Source: Aestuariivirga litoralis (lineage in GTDB: Bacteria; Pseudomonadota; Alphaproteobacteria; Rhizobiales; Aestuariivirgaceae). From it: 64,000 nucleotides of DNA. A model generated the notes under the pieces. That model ran no database searches and was not told the DNA's origin. It saw only the letters and a list, made by a program, of their open reading frames with translations. Location: positions 1,302,001-1,366,000 of the forward strand of contig NZ_WAHS01000001.1 in NCBI RefSeq assembly GCF_015714715.1, read 5' to 3'. Positions within the stretch are counted from its first letter, which is position 1. Each line of letters starts with the position of its first letter. Positions 53,428 through 61,798 of the stretch are shown here, one piece after another. The translations under genes were made by a program, and so were the position numbers.

Positions 53428-53612
53428 GGTTCAAACTCCTGCTGATGAGAAACGAAGCGGCACAAAGTGCCGCTTAGGTCAGAGGGCTGAAGAACAGGGG
53501 CTGAAGCCGATGCGGGCGCAGGCCACGAGCAAATCGCGCTTGGCGTTACGCTTGATATTGGGCTTGTAGCGTTCCATCGCAGCACTATGGCACAGGGCCA
53601 AAGGGGGTGCAA

Positions 53613-56150
53613 TCAGAGCTCGTATTCGCGGTGCACCGGCGGGCGGTGTTGGTGAAGCAAGCCGACCACGATGGCCACCAGGACAAGACCTGCCGCGAAG
53701 AATGCAATATCCGGCGCTATGCCGCCAGCATTGAGAAGTTCCAGCGGCAAGGCAAGCGCCACCACCAGCACGGGTGCGAGGAAGGCCTCCATCGCCATGC
53801 GTGCCGTGCTGCCACGGCCTGCTGGGGTGAGATAGACACTGGCTGCGAGTTGCGAGAGCACGCCCACGAAAACCAGTAGCCAAGTGAGGCTCCAGCTATG
53901 GCCCCAGAAACGATCAAGAGCGGCCATGGATAGCCCGGCGGCCACAATGATCGCCAGTGCGATCATCACGCTCTGCATGTCGCGGAAGGCGTAGCCGACA
54001 ACCAGCAACACCAGCAGCGTGCCGCCGCCCAGCACCCAGAGAACGGATCTGACTTGCGCGCGGGCCTGCTCCTCTGCAGCGGCGGCAGGATGGCGCACGT
54101 CAAAGCCCTCGCGTTCAAGATCAATTGCCAGTTCGGCATTGGAGACATTTTCCGCCGGAGTGACCTGCAGGCGGTATGGGCCCCCGGCATTGCCGAACAC
54201 GGCGTGAAGCTCATCAGGCAGATGATCGAGATCCGGCACCTCGGCACTGGCCAGCGCATCGGCCCGGTCAGCCAGGCGGTTGAAACCGCCGAACAGGCGG
54301 TTTTCCAGATGGGCCAATTGATCGTCATTGCCGGTGGCGGCGAGAATGGCGAGGCTGCGGCGGAAGGCATCGGCGGCGTCTTTGAGATCGGGCTTGGCCG
54401 TGGCCGCTGTGGCGATTTTCTGCAGGCTCTGCTGCAAGGAGTCGATTTGATATTTCAGGTCAATGATATCATCAGGCGATGGGCGCAGCAGCGGCTCGAT
54501 GCGGGGGAACTGGCCCTTCAGCTGCTTGAGATAGACGGCTTTCGCGGCACCCTCCTCCGGCAAGAATGTGCCCAGCCAGCGCACGCCCTTGGCACGCGAG
54601 AAAGACTGCAGGCGGGTGATGGCGACATCCACTGCGGACTTGTTCTGCGCCATGATGCTGACCGGCACGTCAAGCTGCACCTCCGCCTTGTCATTGGGGA
54701 GCGCCATGATGACAGCACATGAAATCACCACCAGCACCACCGCCAGAACGCGCGACAGGACTTGCCACCTGCCGGTTTCAAACAGAACACGGTGCGCAGG
54801 CACGAACCATTGCGCGGCGCGCCATTGCACGCCGCCGGGCATCAGGCGAAAAATCGCAGGCGGCAGAGTGAGAGCGCAGGCAAAGCTGAGGACGGCAAAG
54901 GTCAGGGCTAGCGCTGCGCAGATGCTCGTGCTGGTGGAGGCCAGCACAGCCAGAGCCAACCACGGGGCCACGCAGGCACCGCTCAGCAGCAAGGCATTGC
55001 GGCCTTCATATTGAGCGGACAACATCAGGCTGGTCTCGCGCGCCCAGCGGGTTGGACTGCGAGTGACCAGCGCCATGACCAGATGCAGGCTGACCTGGCC
55101 ACAAACCAGAAGTCCGCCCAGCCAGAGCGGCCAATAGGCCAACCAGTCGACACCGAAGGCCCAAAGCTGCAAGGCGGCAAAGACCGGCGCCAGCGCCAGT
55201 ATGGGCGCGAGGAAGGCCAGCACCAGCGACAGGCGGCCAAAGCCCAAGGCCAGAAGGAAACCGGCGAAGACCAGGCCGATGCCCAAGCCGCTGGCAAAGC
55301 GCATGGGATCGAAGGGCGGGCCTGCCTTGGCCGGCACGCCATGGCTGGCGGCGGCGAAAATGGCGTCGGTATCGGTGGTGTGGCGGAAATCATTCAGCGT
55401 GCGCAGCGTGACATCTCGCGCTGCCGCATCCTGCCCCGGCTTTGGCAGTGCCAGGATTGTGGCGGTGCTGCCTTCCGGGTCCACTTCCAGATCGGCAATC
55501 CGCGCCCAATTCACCGGCTTTTCTTCGCCGCGCGTAAGATTCTGCACGGAATCGGCTGCCTCGGCGAGAAGATCATCGAGGCCTTCCGGGTCACGGCCCG
55601 CTTGCACAGAGCCTGCAATTTCGGTGACCAGCGTGGCCATGCTTTGCGCTGCGGGCGCCGCCGCCACCGCAGTGAACAGCGGCTGCAGGGACAAGGCATA
55701 GGCGACGCGGGCCTTCACCTCGTCCAGCGGGCGGTAGAGCATGTCGCGGTCGTCGTAATAGTCGCCCACGCCGGGGGAATAGACGAAGGCAAAAACATCA
55801 CCGCGGATTTTTAGGGCGCTGACCAGTTCGCGTTGTTCGTCGCGCAGCTTGGCGGGATCGCGCGCCACCAGGCGCACCGTCTGCAAGTCTTCCCAGGAGG
55901 CAAGCCCACCGCTGGATGTGCCTGCATTGCCCATCGGGAATTGCGCCGGATCAAGTGTAGGTGCCTTCCACAGCAGGACAGAGGCCAGCACGCAGAGGCA
56001 GGCCAGCGACGCCCAAGCGAGGATGACTGCAACGGCGTTGCGCCAAGCAAAGCGCGTCACACGGGCAAAAAGATTGGGCGTGATCCTGGGTTGGGAAAGT
56101 GGTGGTGGTTCGAAGCGGGCCCGCAATTCTTCGAACAGCGAACGCACCAT
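53613..56150 (-). CDS. MMPL/RND-type membrane transporter-like protein
   Basis: 845 residues with RND-like symmetry. One membrane helix (about 33-55) and a 230-residue periplasmic loop are followed by five helices to about 440; a seventh helix near 470, a second loop (about 495-700) and five final helices follow. This is the HpnN/MMPL layout. The helix that normally holds an Asp followed by Phe/Tyr reads GGLLVCGQVSLH in the first half and VGVLSQLAASVYL in the second, so I see no such acid. It lies 12 bases after pssA and is probably in that operon; a lipid substrate is inferred. Confidence 0.78.
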   Translation of the reverse strand: MVRSLFEELRARFEPPPLSQPRITPNLFARVTRFAWRNAVAVILAWASLACLCVLASVLLWKAPTLDPAQFPMGNAGTSSGGLASWEDLQTVRLVARDPAKLRDEQRELVSALKIRGDVFAFVYSPGVGDYYDDRDMLYRPLDEVKARVAYALSLQPLFTAVAAAPAAQSMATLVTEIAGSVQAGRDPEGLDDLLAEAADSVQNLTRGEEKPVNWARIADLEVDPEGSTATILALPKPGQDAAARDVTLRTLNDFRHTTDTDAIFAAASHGVPAKAGPPFDPMRFASGLGIGLVFAGFLLALGFGRLSLVLAFLAPILALAPVFAALQLWAFGVDWLAYWPLWLGGLLVCGQVSLHLVMALVTRSPTRWARETSLMLSAQYEGRNALLLSGACVAPWLALAVLASTSTSICAALALTFAVLSFACALTLPPAIFRLMPGGVQWRAAQWFVPAHRVLFETGRWQVLSRVLAVVLVVISCAVIMALPNDKAEVQLDVPVSIMAQNKSAVDVAITRLQSFSRAKGVRWLGTFLPEEGAAKAVYLKQLKGQFPRIEPLLRPSPDDIIDLKYQIDSLQQSLQKIATAATAKPDLKDAADAFRRSLAILAATGNDDQLAHLENRLFGGFNRLADRADALASAEVPDLDHLPDELHAVFGNAGGPYRLQVTPAENVSNAELAIDLEREGFDVRHPAAAAEEQARAQVRSVLWVLGGGTLLVLLVVGYAFRDMQSVMIALAIIVAAGLSMAALDRFWGHSWSLTWLLVFVGVLSQLAASVYLTPAGRGSTARMAMEAFLAPVLVVALALPLELLNAGGIAPDIAFFAAGLVLVAIVVGLLHQHRPPVHREYEL

Positions 56151-56162
56151 GTCAGTGCGCCC

Positions 56163-56987
56163 TCATCCGGCCTTCGCCCGTTTGTGGCGCCGGTAGGACG
56201 CCACGCTGACAGGGATCATCAGCAGATAGAGCGCGGAGAGTGCCGCCAGCGTTTCCCATGGATAGGAAATCAGGAAAACCACGAACAACACCATGAGGGC
56301 CAGGAACGGCAGCACGAATTCACGCGGCACGCGGGTAAAGGTTTTGCCGGAGAATGTCGGCACGCGGCTGACCATCAGCACGGCAACAAGGATTTCATAG
56401 GCTGCAATCGCCCGCATGAAGGAATGGCCTTCGGTGAGAATGCCAAGGAAGCCCAGATAAAGCGGCGCCAATGACAATACAGCGCCAGCCGGTGCGGGCA
56501 TGCCGGTGAAGAAGCTGGCCGCCCAGGCGGGTTTGTCCGGATCATCCAGAGCTACGTTAAAGCGCGCCAGGCGCAGGGCACAGGCAATCGACAACATGAG
56601 GCAGACGACCCAGCCAAAGGTGCTGAGCCAATTCAGCGACCAGAAATAAACCAGGATGGCGGGAGCTACGCCGAAATTCACAAAGTCGGCCAGCGAGTCC
56701 AGCTCTGCGCCAAATCGCGAAGTGCCTTTGAGGTAGCGCGCCAGGCGGCCATCAAAACCATCAAGCACCACAGCGAAAATGATGCCGCCTACTGCGAGCT
56801 CAAACCTGCCTTCCACCGCGAAACGAATGGCAGTGACGCCGCTGCACAACGCCAGCAGCGTCAACAGATTGGGCAGGAGGAAACGGATCGGGATGCCACC
56901 TATCGCCCTGCTCCGGCGCTTGGGCATTGCGGACGGCTCTGGTGCAGCAACTTGTGCTACGGGCTGTTTGGCGGGTTTACGGGCCAT
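56163..56987 (-). CDS. pssA: CDP-diacylglycerol--serine O-phosphatidyltransferase
   Basis: 274 residues. The CDP-alcohol phosphotransferase motif is complete: D79-G80-x2-A83-R84-x8-G93-x3-D97-x3-D101. Several membrane segments follow. A basic N-terminal stretch of about 30 residues precedes them. PssA makes phosphatidylserine, which Psd turns into phosphatidylethanolamine. It starts three bases after psd. Confidence 0.95.
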   Translation of the reverse strand: MARKPAKQPVAQVAAPEPSAMPKRRSRAIGGIPIRFLLPNLLTLLALCSGVTAIRFAVEGRFELAVGGIIFAVVLDGFDGRLARYLKGTSRFGAELDSLADFVNFGVAPAILVYFWSLNWLSTFGWVVCLMLSIACALRLARFNVALDDPDKPAWAASFFTGMPAPAGAVLSLAPLYLGFLGILTEGHSFMRAIAAYEILVAVLMVSRVPTFSGKTFTRVPREFVLPFLALMVLFVVFLISYPWETLAALSALYLLMIPVSVASYRRHKRAKAG

Positions 56988-56990
56988 GGG

Positions 56991-57695
56991 TCAGCCGGCA
57001 CGATAGCCGGTGGCGGCACCCGTCACAGACAAATCAGCCAGAATGGTTTCTCCGGCCACGGCGCGCTGGCCGATGCCCACCAGCGGTTTGACATTGGCTG
57101 GCAGATAGACATCCACGCGGCTGCCAAAGCGAATGAGGCCGAAGCGCTGGCCGGCCTGCAGGCTGTCGCCCTCGCTCACAAACTTAACGATACGGCGTGC
57201 AACGAGCCCGGCGATCTGCACAACGCCGATGGTCAGGCCATGCGGGCCGTTCAGGGTGAAGGCCTGGCGCTCATTGTCTTCGGAGGCCTTGTCGAGATTG
57301 GCATTCACAAACGCGCCCGGCACATAGGCCAGCCGGGCAATGCGGCCCGCCACGGGGGCGCGGTTGATGTGAACGTCAAAGACATTCATGAAAACCGAAA
57401 TGCGCAAGGTGGGCTCGCGCGGCATGTCCAGCTCTGGCGGCGGAATGACGGTGGCGATGCTGCTGACCTGGCCATCGGCGGGGGAAATCACCAGGTTTTC
57501 GCCCAGCGGTGTCGTACGTGTCGGGTCGCGGAAGAAATAGGCGCACCAAAGGGTGAGGATGCAGCCCACCAGCGTGAGCGGCCACCAGCCAAGCCATTGA
57601 AACAAGGCCGTAACAACGGCAAAAATGGCGACAAAGCGCCAGCCTTCCTTATGCACCGGGGCCAGGCCCGATTTGATACTGTCAATAATGGTCAC
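56991..57695 (-). CDS. psd: Phosphatidylserine decarboxylase proenzyme
   Basis: 234 residues from a GTG at 57695, chosen because the product then begins [18 protein letters not shown], at the family's usual start. [24 protein letters not shown] and the self-cleavage pair G191-S192 in RFGSRVD are present; cleavage at that serine forms the pyruvoyl cofactor. It makes phosphatidylethanolamine in the inner membrane. A longer in-frame ATG at 57746 is less likely. Confidence 0.94.
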   Translation of the reverse strand: MTIIDSIKSGLAPVHKEGWRFVAIFAVVTALFQWLGWWPLTLVGCILTLWCAYFFRDPTRTTPLGENLVISPADGQVSSIATVIPPPELDMPREPTLRISVFMNVFDVHINRAPVAGRIARLAYVPGAFVNANLDKASEDNERQAFTLNGPHGLTIGVVQIAGLVARRIVKFVSEGDSLQAGQRFGLIRFGSRVDVYLPANVKPLVGIGQRAVAGETILADLSVTGAATGYRAG

Positions 57696-58023
57696 ACAAC
57701 GATTCCCGCGTTGCAAACGGGTATAGGTGTTCCTAGGGCAAATCAAAAGCCTGAAACGGCGCGCGCCAGGCGCTCAGCTTGTCGCTGAGGCCCGGCTGCC
57801 TTTTCCGTTTTTCTGTGTGACAGTCCCTGAATTGGTAGAGCGCTGTAGCTTGGCCCCGCTATCTTCACGCTCTTGGCGTGCTGCATTTGCTGCAGTCACC
57901 AAGCCACTATGCCCGTGCCACAATAAACTTTTGTGAATGGACAGGGTAAACGGTGGGAAACCCGGTGGATTTGAGCCGCAGGATTAACGGCAGATTCCCA
58001 CGCATCCTTACCGAAAGATTGAT
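57696..58023. other. 328-base spacer upstream of psd containing a branched inverted-repeat cluster
   Basis: No gene was found here. Within it, CACGC/GCGTG (57866-57880) and CTGCA/TGCAG (57881-57895) form two abutting hairpins, and GCTTGG (57848-57853) pairs with CCAAGC (57899-57904) around both, giving a possible three-way junction. The rest shows nothing I can identify beyond room for the psd promoter and the end of the ABC-transporter transcript. Confidence 0.45.
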
Positions 58024-59862
58024 TCAGGCCTCGCCGGCCACTTCCGCGAGCTTGCGGCGGGCTTCGTCGGCCTGCTGCTGTTTCGACCACATGGTGGCGT
58101 AGAGGCCCTTTTTCTTAAGAAGCGTGTTGTGGTGGCCGCGCTCCACGATGCGGCCTTTTTCCAGCACGAGGATCTCATCAGCATCAACAATGGTGGAGAG
58201 GCGATGCGCGATGACCAAAGTGGTGCGGTTGCGCGATACGTCTTTCAGTGCGGACTGGATTTCACGCTCGGTCAAACTGTCCAGTGCGGAGGTTGCCTCA
58301 TCAAGGATCAGGATGGGCGGCGATTTCAGGATGGTGCGGGCGATGGAGACGCGCTGCTTCTCGCCGCCGGAGAGTTTGAGGCCGCGCTCACCCACCACTG
58401 TGTCATAGCCATGAGTGAGGTCCATCACGAAATCATGAATCTGCGACATGCGGGCGGCCTGTTCGATTTCGAAGTCAGTTGCATCGGGGCGGCCATAACG
58501 GATGTTGTAGCGCACCGTGTCATTGAACAGCACTGTGTCCTGCGGGACCATGCCAATGGCGCGGCGCAGGCTTTCCTGCTGCACATCGGCGATGTTCTGC
58601 CCGTCAATCAGGATGCGACCGGCGGTAACGTCATAGAAACGGAATAGCAGGCGCGAGATCGTCGATTTGCCAGCACCCGATGGGCCGACAATGGCGACGG
58701 TTTTTCCGGCGGGCACGGTGAAGGACACGCCTTTCAGAATTGGCCGCTCACGATCATAGGCGAAGGACACATGATCGAAGGTGATGTCACCCTTGCCGGC
58801 GATGAAAGCGGGAGCGCCCGGCTTGTCGGCGATTTCGGTGTTTTCGTTGAGGATGGAGAACATGCCTTCCACGTCAATCAGGCCCTGCTTGATTTCACGG
58901 TATGACGAGCCAATGAAATTCAGCGGCATGGCCAGCTGGATCATCAGGCTATTGACCAGGACCAGATCACCAATCGTGCCGGTGCCATTGAGAATCTGCA
59001 TTGTGGACATGACCATGACGATGGTGAGGCCGACAGAGAAGATGATCGCTTGCCCGGCATTGAGGCCTGCGAGTGAAACCCAGGTATCTACCGCCGCACC
59101 TTCATAGCGGCCCATGGCGACGTCATAACGGTCGGCCTCGTGTTTCTCGTTGCCGAAATATTTGACGGTTTCAAAATTCAGCAGGCTGTCGATGGCTTTC
59201 GAGCCGGCATCATTGTCGGCCTCGTTCATGATCTTGCGGATGCCGATGCGGCGCTCGGTGGCCCAATAGGTGAAGCCGATATAGGCGACGATGGTGATGA
59301 TGATGACCACTGAATAGAGCCAGCCCAGTGACCAGGCGATGGCGCCGCAAAGGAAGGCGATTTCAATGCCGGTCGGGAACGTGTTGAACAGCGCAAAGCG
59401 CAGCACCGAATCCACGCCATTGATGCCGCGTGAGATGACGCGCGAGAGTGCACCCGTCTTGCGCTCCAGATGGAATTTCAGAGATAATCTGTGCAGGTGC
59501 TTGAAGGTGGAATAGGAAAGCTCACGCACGGCGCGCTGCCCGACCTTGGCGAAGACCGCATCACGCAGTTGGGCAAAGACCACCGAAAAGATGCGGCCCA
59601 GGCCGTAATTCATCACCATGAAAATCGGCACGGAGAGCAGCGCGGCCTCAATGCCCTTGTTGGCTACCAGAGAATCAGTTGCACCCTTGAAGGCATAAGG
59701 CGTGAGGATCGTCACCACCTTGGAGAACAGGAGCAGCAGCATGGCGATGACCACGCGGCTTTTGAGATCTGCCCTGCCTTTCGGCCAGAGATAAGGCAGC
59801 AGGGCGCGCATCGTCTCCCATTGGCTGCCTTCGAAATTCTGTCCCGTGGTCCTGTTGCGCAT
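58024..59862 (-). CDS. Atm1-type ABC exporter (permease fused to ATPase)
   Basis: 612 residues. A six-helix membrane domain (about 30-330) with the family's FHLERKTGALSRVISRG and FNFETVKYFGNE-like (LLNFETVKYFGNEKHE) segments is followed by an ATPase with Walker A GPSGAGKST, signature LSGGEKQRVSIAR and Walker B ILILDEATSALD. Relatives export glutathione-linked sulfur or metal compounds. The match to Atm1/HMT1 is good; the substrate is inferred. It is usually near psd/pssA in this order. Confidence 0.92.
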   Translation of the reverse strand: MRNRTTGQNFEGSQWETMRALLPYLWPKGRADLKSRVVIAMLLLLFSKVVTILTPYAFKGATDSLVANKGIEAALLSVPIFMVMNYGLGRIFSVVFAQLRDAVFAKVGQRAVRELSYSTFKHLHRLSLKFHLERKTGALSRVISRGINGVDSVLRFALFNTFPTGIEIAFLCGAIAWSLGWLYSVVIIITIVAYIGFTYWATERRIGIRKIMNEADNDAGSKAIDSLLNFETVKYFGNEKHEADRYDVAMGRYEGAAVDTWVSLAGLNAGQAIIFSVGLTIVMVMSTMQILNGTGTIGDLVLVNSLMIQLAMPLNFIGSSYREIKQGLIDVEGMFSILNENTEIADKPGAPAFIAGKGDITFDHVSFAYDRERPILKGVSFTVPAGKTVAIVGPSGAGKSTISRLLFRFYDVTAGRILIDGQNIADVQQESLRRAIGMVPQDTVLFNDTVRYNIRYGRPDATDFEIEQAARMSQIHDFVMDLTHGYDTVVGERGLKLSGGEKQRVSIARTILKSPPILILDEATSALDSLTEREIQSALKDVSRNRTTLVIAHRLSTIVDADEILVLEKGRIVERGHHNTLLKKKGLYATMWSKQQQADEARRKLAEVAGEA

Positions 59863-59868
59863 ATCGGT

Positions 59869-60060
59869 TCAAAGCCTTGTATTCTGTGGTAGATGAGATG
59901 CCGGAACAGGTAGCTGGCGTGGGTTCGGGATTTGTTGAAACTTTGCCAGGATCACTTGCGGGCCGGGCAGCAATTGGTGTTCCGCAGCGACAATCCAAGC
60001 GACCGCGAGACCCGAAATCAGGGCCGGAAGTGCGAAGAAAAAGCGGATGGCTTTAGTCAT
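59869..60060 (-). CDS. Small hypothetical membrane protein
   Basis: 63 residues from the ATG at 60060 (four more with an upstream ATG). KAIRFFFALPALISGLAVAWIVAA is one membrane helix or uncleaved signal; the remainder is Pro/Gln-rich and hydrophilic. I do not recognise a family. It precedes the ABC exporter on the same strand with six bases between them, which suggests co-expression. Expression is not proved. Confidence 0.45.
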   Translation of the reverse strand: MTKAIRFFFALPALISGLAVAWIVAAEHQLLPGPQVILAKFQQIPNPRQLPVPASHLPQNTRL

Positions 60061-60154
60061 GGTGCAATGCAATTGATCTTGTCATGCTTTGGCCCCATAT
60101 GGGAGTGAAGAGCCTGCTGCATAAGGCCCTGAACCCCAAAAAGCAAAGTTGACG

Positions 60155-60769
60155 ATGACGCAGAACCCCCGCCCGATTGAACACCGCCTCTGCGTTTATT
60201 GCGGGTCCAGTCCGGGGCGGAATCCCAGCCACATGAAGTCGGCCATCGCCCTTGGCACCGCGATGGCGCGGGCGGGCATTGGACTGGTTTATGGTGGTGG
60301 CTCCATCGGCCTGATGGGGGCCACGGCCCAGGCGGTTCTCGATGCCGGTGGGCATGTGACCGGCATCATCCCGGAATTTCTGGTGGCCAAAGAGCGCATG
60401 CTGGACGGGGTGAATGAACTTGTCGTCACCCGCTCCATGCATGAGCGCAAGACTCTGATGTTTGAACGCTCCACCGGCTTTGTGGCTTTGCCCGGCGGCA
60501 TTGGCACGCTGGAGGAACTCGCTGAAATCACCACCTGGGCGCAACTGAACCAGCACGCCAAACCGATCATCGTGGCGGATTTTGAAGGCTATTGGGAACA
60601 TCTGCTGAAGCTGCTGGACCATATGCGCGCCGAGCAATTCATCCGCGCCGAGACGGAAGTGTTTCTTGATGTGGCCAAGACTGTCGATGAAGTGGTGCCG
60701 CTCTATCACGCCCGCTTAGGACAGGCACGGCAGAAAGTGCCGCTGGCCGCGATCAGGCAGCAGCTTTAG
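60155..60769 (+). CDS. LOG family protein (TIGR00730 Rossmann fold)
   Basis: 204 residues from the ATG at 60155. LCVYCGSSPGRNPSH, VYGGGSIGLMG, MHERKTLMFE and the PGGIGTLEEL motif are the signature of LOG/YvdD proteins. Plant and some bacterial members release cytokinin bases from their ribotides; in most bacteria the role is a nucleotide 5'-monophosphate phosphoribohydrolase of uncertain purpose. Its end overlaps the convergent rarD by 17 bases. Confidence 0.93.
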   Translation: MTQNPRPIEHRLCVYCGSSPGRNPSHMKSAIALGTAMARAGIGLVYGGGSIGLMGATAQAVLDAGGHVTGIIPEFLVAKERMLDGVNELVVTRSMHERKTLMFERSTGFVALPGGIGTLEELAEITTWAQLNQHAKPIIVADFEGYWEHLLKLLDHMRAEQFIRAETEVFLDVAKTVDEVVPLYHARLGQARQKVPLAAIRQQL

Positions 60770-61685
60770 CCGTTACATCAAGGCTGGCGCTTTTCGCCCG
60801 CTCATCCAGAATTGCCGACACGGAATAGATCGCACAAGCCAGCCAGATAATGCTGAAGGCGATGAGCTTCCACTTGTCCAGATGCTCGCCGAACACGAAG
60901 ACCGCCGTGAGGAACACGATGGATGGCGACAGGTATTGCAGAATGCCCACGGTGGAATAGCGGATCAGGCGCAACGAAGTTGAGTAGAACAGCAGCGCTC
61001 CGGCGGTGAAGGCACCGCAACCCAGCAGCATCAGGGTGTTGTAAGTGCTGGTGCCGAAATAGGCCTGGCCGTGATTCCACAAATAGAGCTCAATGAAGAA
61101 GAGCGGGATCGAAGTGAGGATCACTTCGATGGTGAAGCCTTCGACAGCACCCACGGGCATGGTTTTGCGCACCAGGCCGTAGAGGCAGAAAGTACCGCCG
61201 AGCGACAGGCCGATCACCGGGAACACGCCGGTGCCGACGGTGACGACGATTACCGCCACGACAGCCATCGCAATGGCGATCATCTGCGGTTTGGTGAAAC
61301 GCTCACCCAGAAAAATATATCCGACTGCCACATTGAGCAGCGGGTTGATGAAATAGCCGAGGCTGGCATCCAGCGTGCGGCCGTTGGTGATGCACCAGAT
61401 ATAAAGCGTCCAGTTGAAGACGACGAGGAAACTGGTGAGGCAGAAAATGGCCATCAGTTTCGGATTGGTGAGCACGCGCCAGACGGCGTCCAGCAGGCCC
61501 AGGCGCCAGACCATGAACAGGCCGATCGGGATGCTCCAGATTGCGCGGTTGGCGGCGATTTCCAGCGGATTCACATAGCGTATCAGGCCGAAATAGAAGG
61601 CCATCGCGCCCCAGAACAGATGGGCGATGACGGCATAGAGCACGCCCTTGTGTTCGTCAGACAGGCCTTCAACGCGGGAAATCAT
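60753..61685 (-). CDS. rarD: EamA family transporter RarD
   Basis: 310 residues, ten membrane helices. HLFWGAMAFYFGLIRYVNPLEIAANRAIWS and LTSFLVVFNWTLYIWCITNGRTLDASLGYFINPLLNV are the strong RarD features. RarD was linked to chloramphenicol sensitivity and probably exports small metabolites, but its substrate is unsettled. It shares the minus strand with cimA and cysS, 113 bases further upstream. Confidence 0.92.
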   Translation of the reverse strand: MISRVEGLSDEHKGVLYAVIAHLFWGAMAFYFGLIRYVNPLEIAANRAIWSIPIGLFMVWRLGLLDAVWRVLTNPKLMAIFCLTSFLVVFNWTLYIWCITNGRTLDASLGYFINPLLNVAVGYIFLGERFTKPQMIAIAMAVVAVIVVTVGTGVFPVIGLSLGGTFCLYGLVRKTMPVGAVEGFTIEVILTSIPLFFIELYLWNHGQAYFGTSTYNTLMLLGCGAFTAGALLFYSTSLRLIRYSTVGILQYLSPSIVFLTAVFVFGEHLDKWKLIAFSIIWLACAIYSVSAILDERAKSASLDVTAKAAA

Positions 61686-61798
61686 GCTGGAGCTTTATCT
61701 GATCCGGCGGGCTTCACGCCAGACCGAAGCGCACATGGCTGGAATGCAGCCGCCATTCATCGGCGGCCGTGATGCATTCCATCAGTTTGCGTGATGGA

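Noticed and set aside
53479-53577. 32-codon open frame between the putrescine aminotransferase and the MMPL-like gene (minus strand, MERYKPNIKRNAKRD...)
   Set aside because: No ribosome binding site before its ATG, no family resemblance and too short to judge; it could be the remnant of a longer gene, but nothing in the sequence shows that.
57826-57900. tRNA-like D-arm (GAATTGGTAGAGCGC) in the spacer upstream of psd
   Set aside because: No T-arm (GGTTCGAATCC-like), no acceptor stem complement and no CCA-proximal pairing can be found; the match is limited to about 15 bases.
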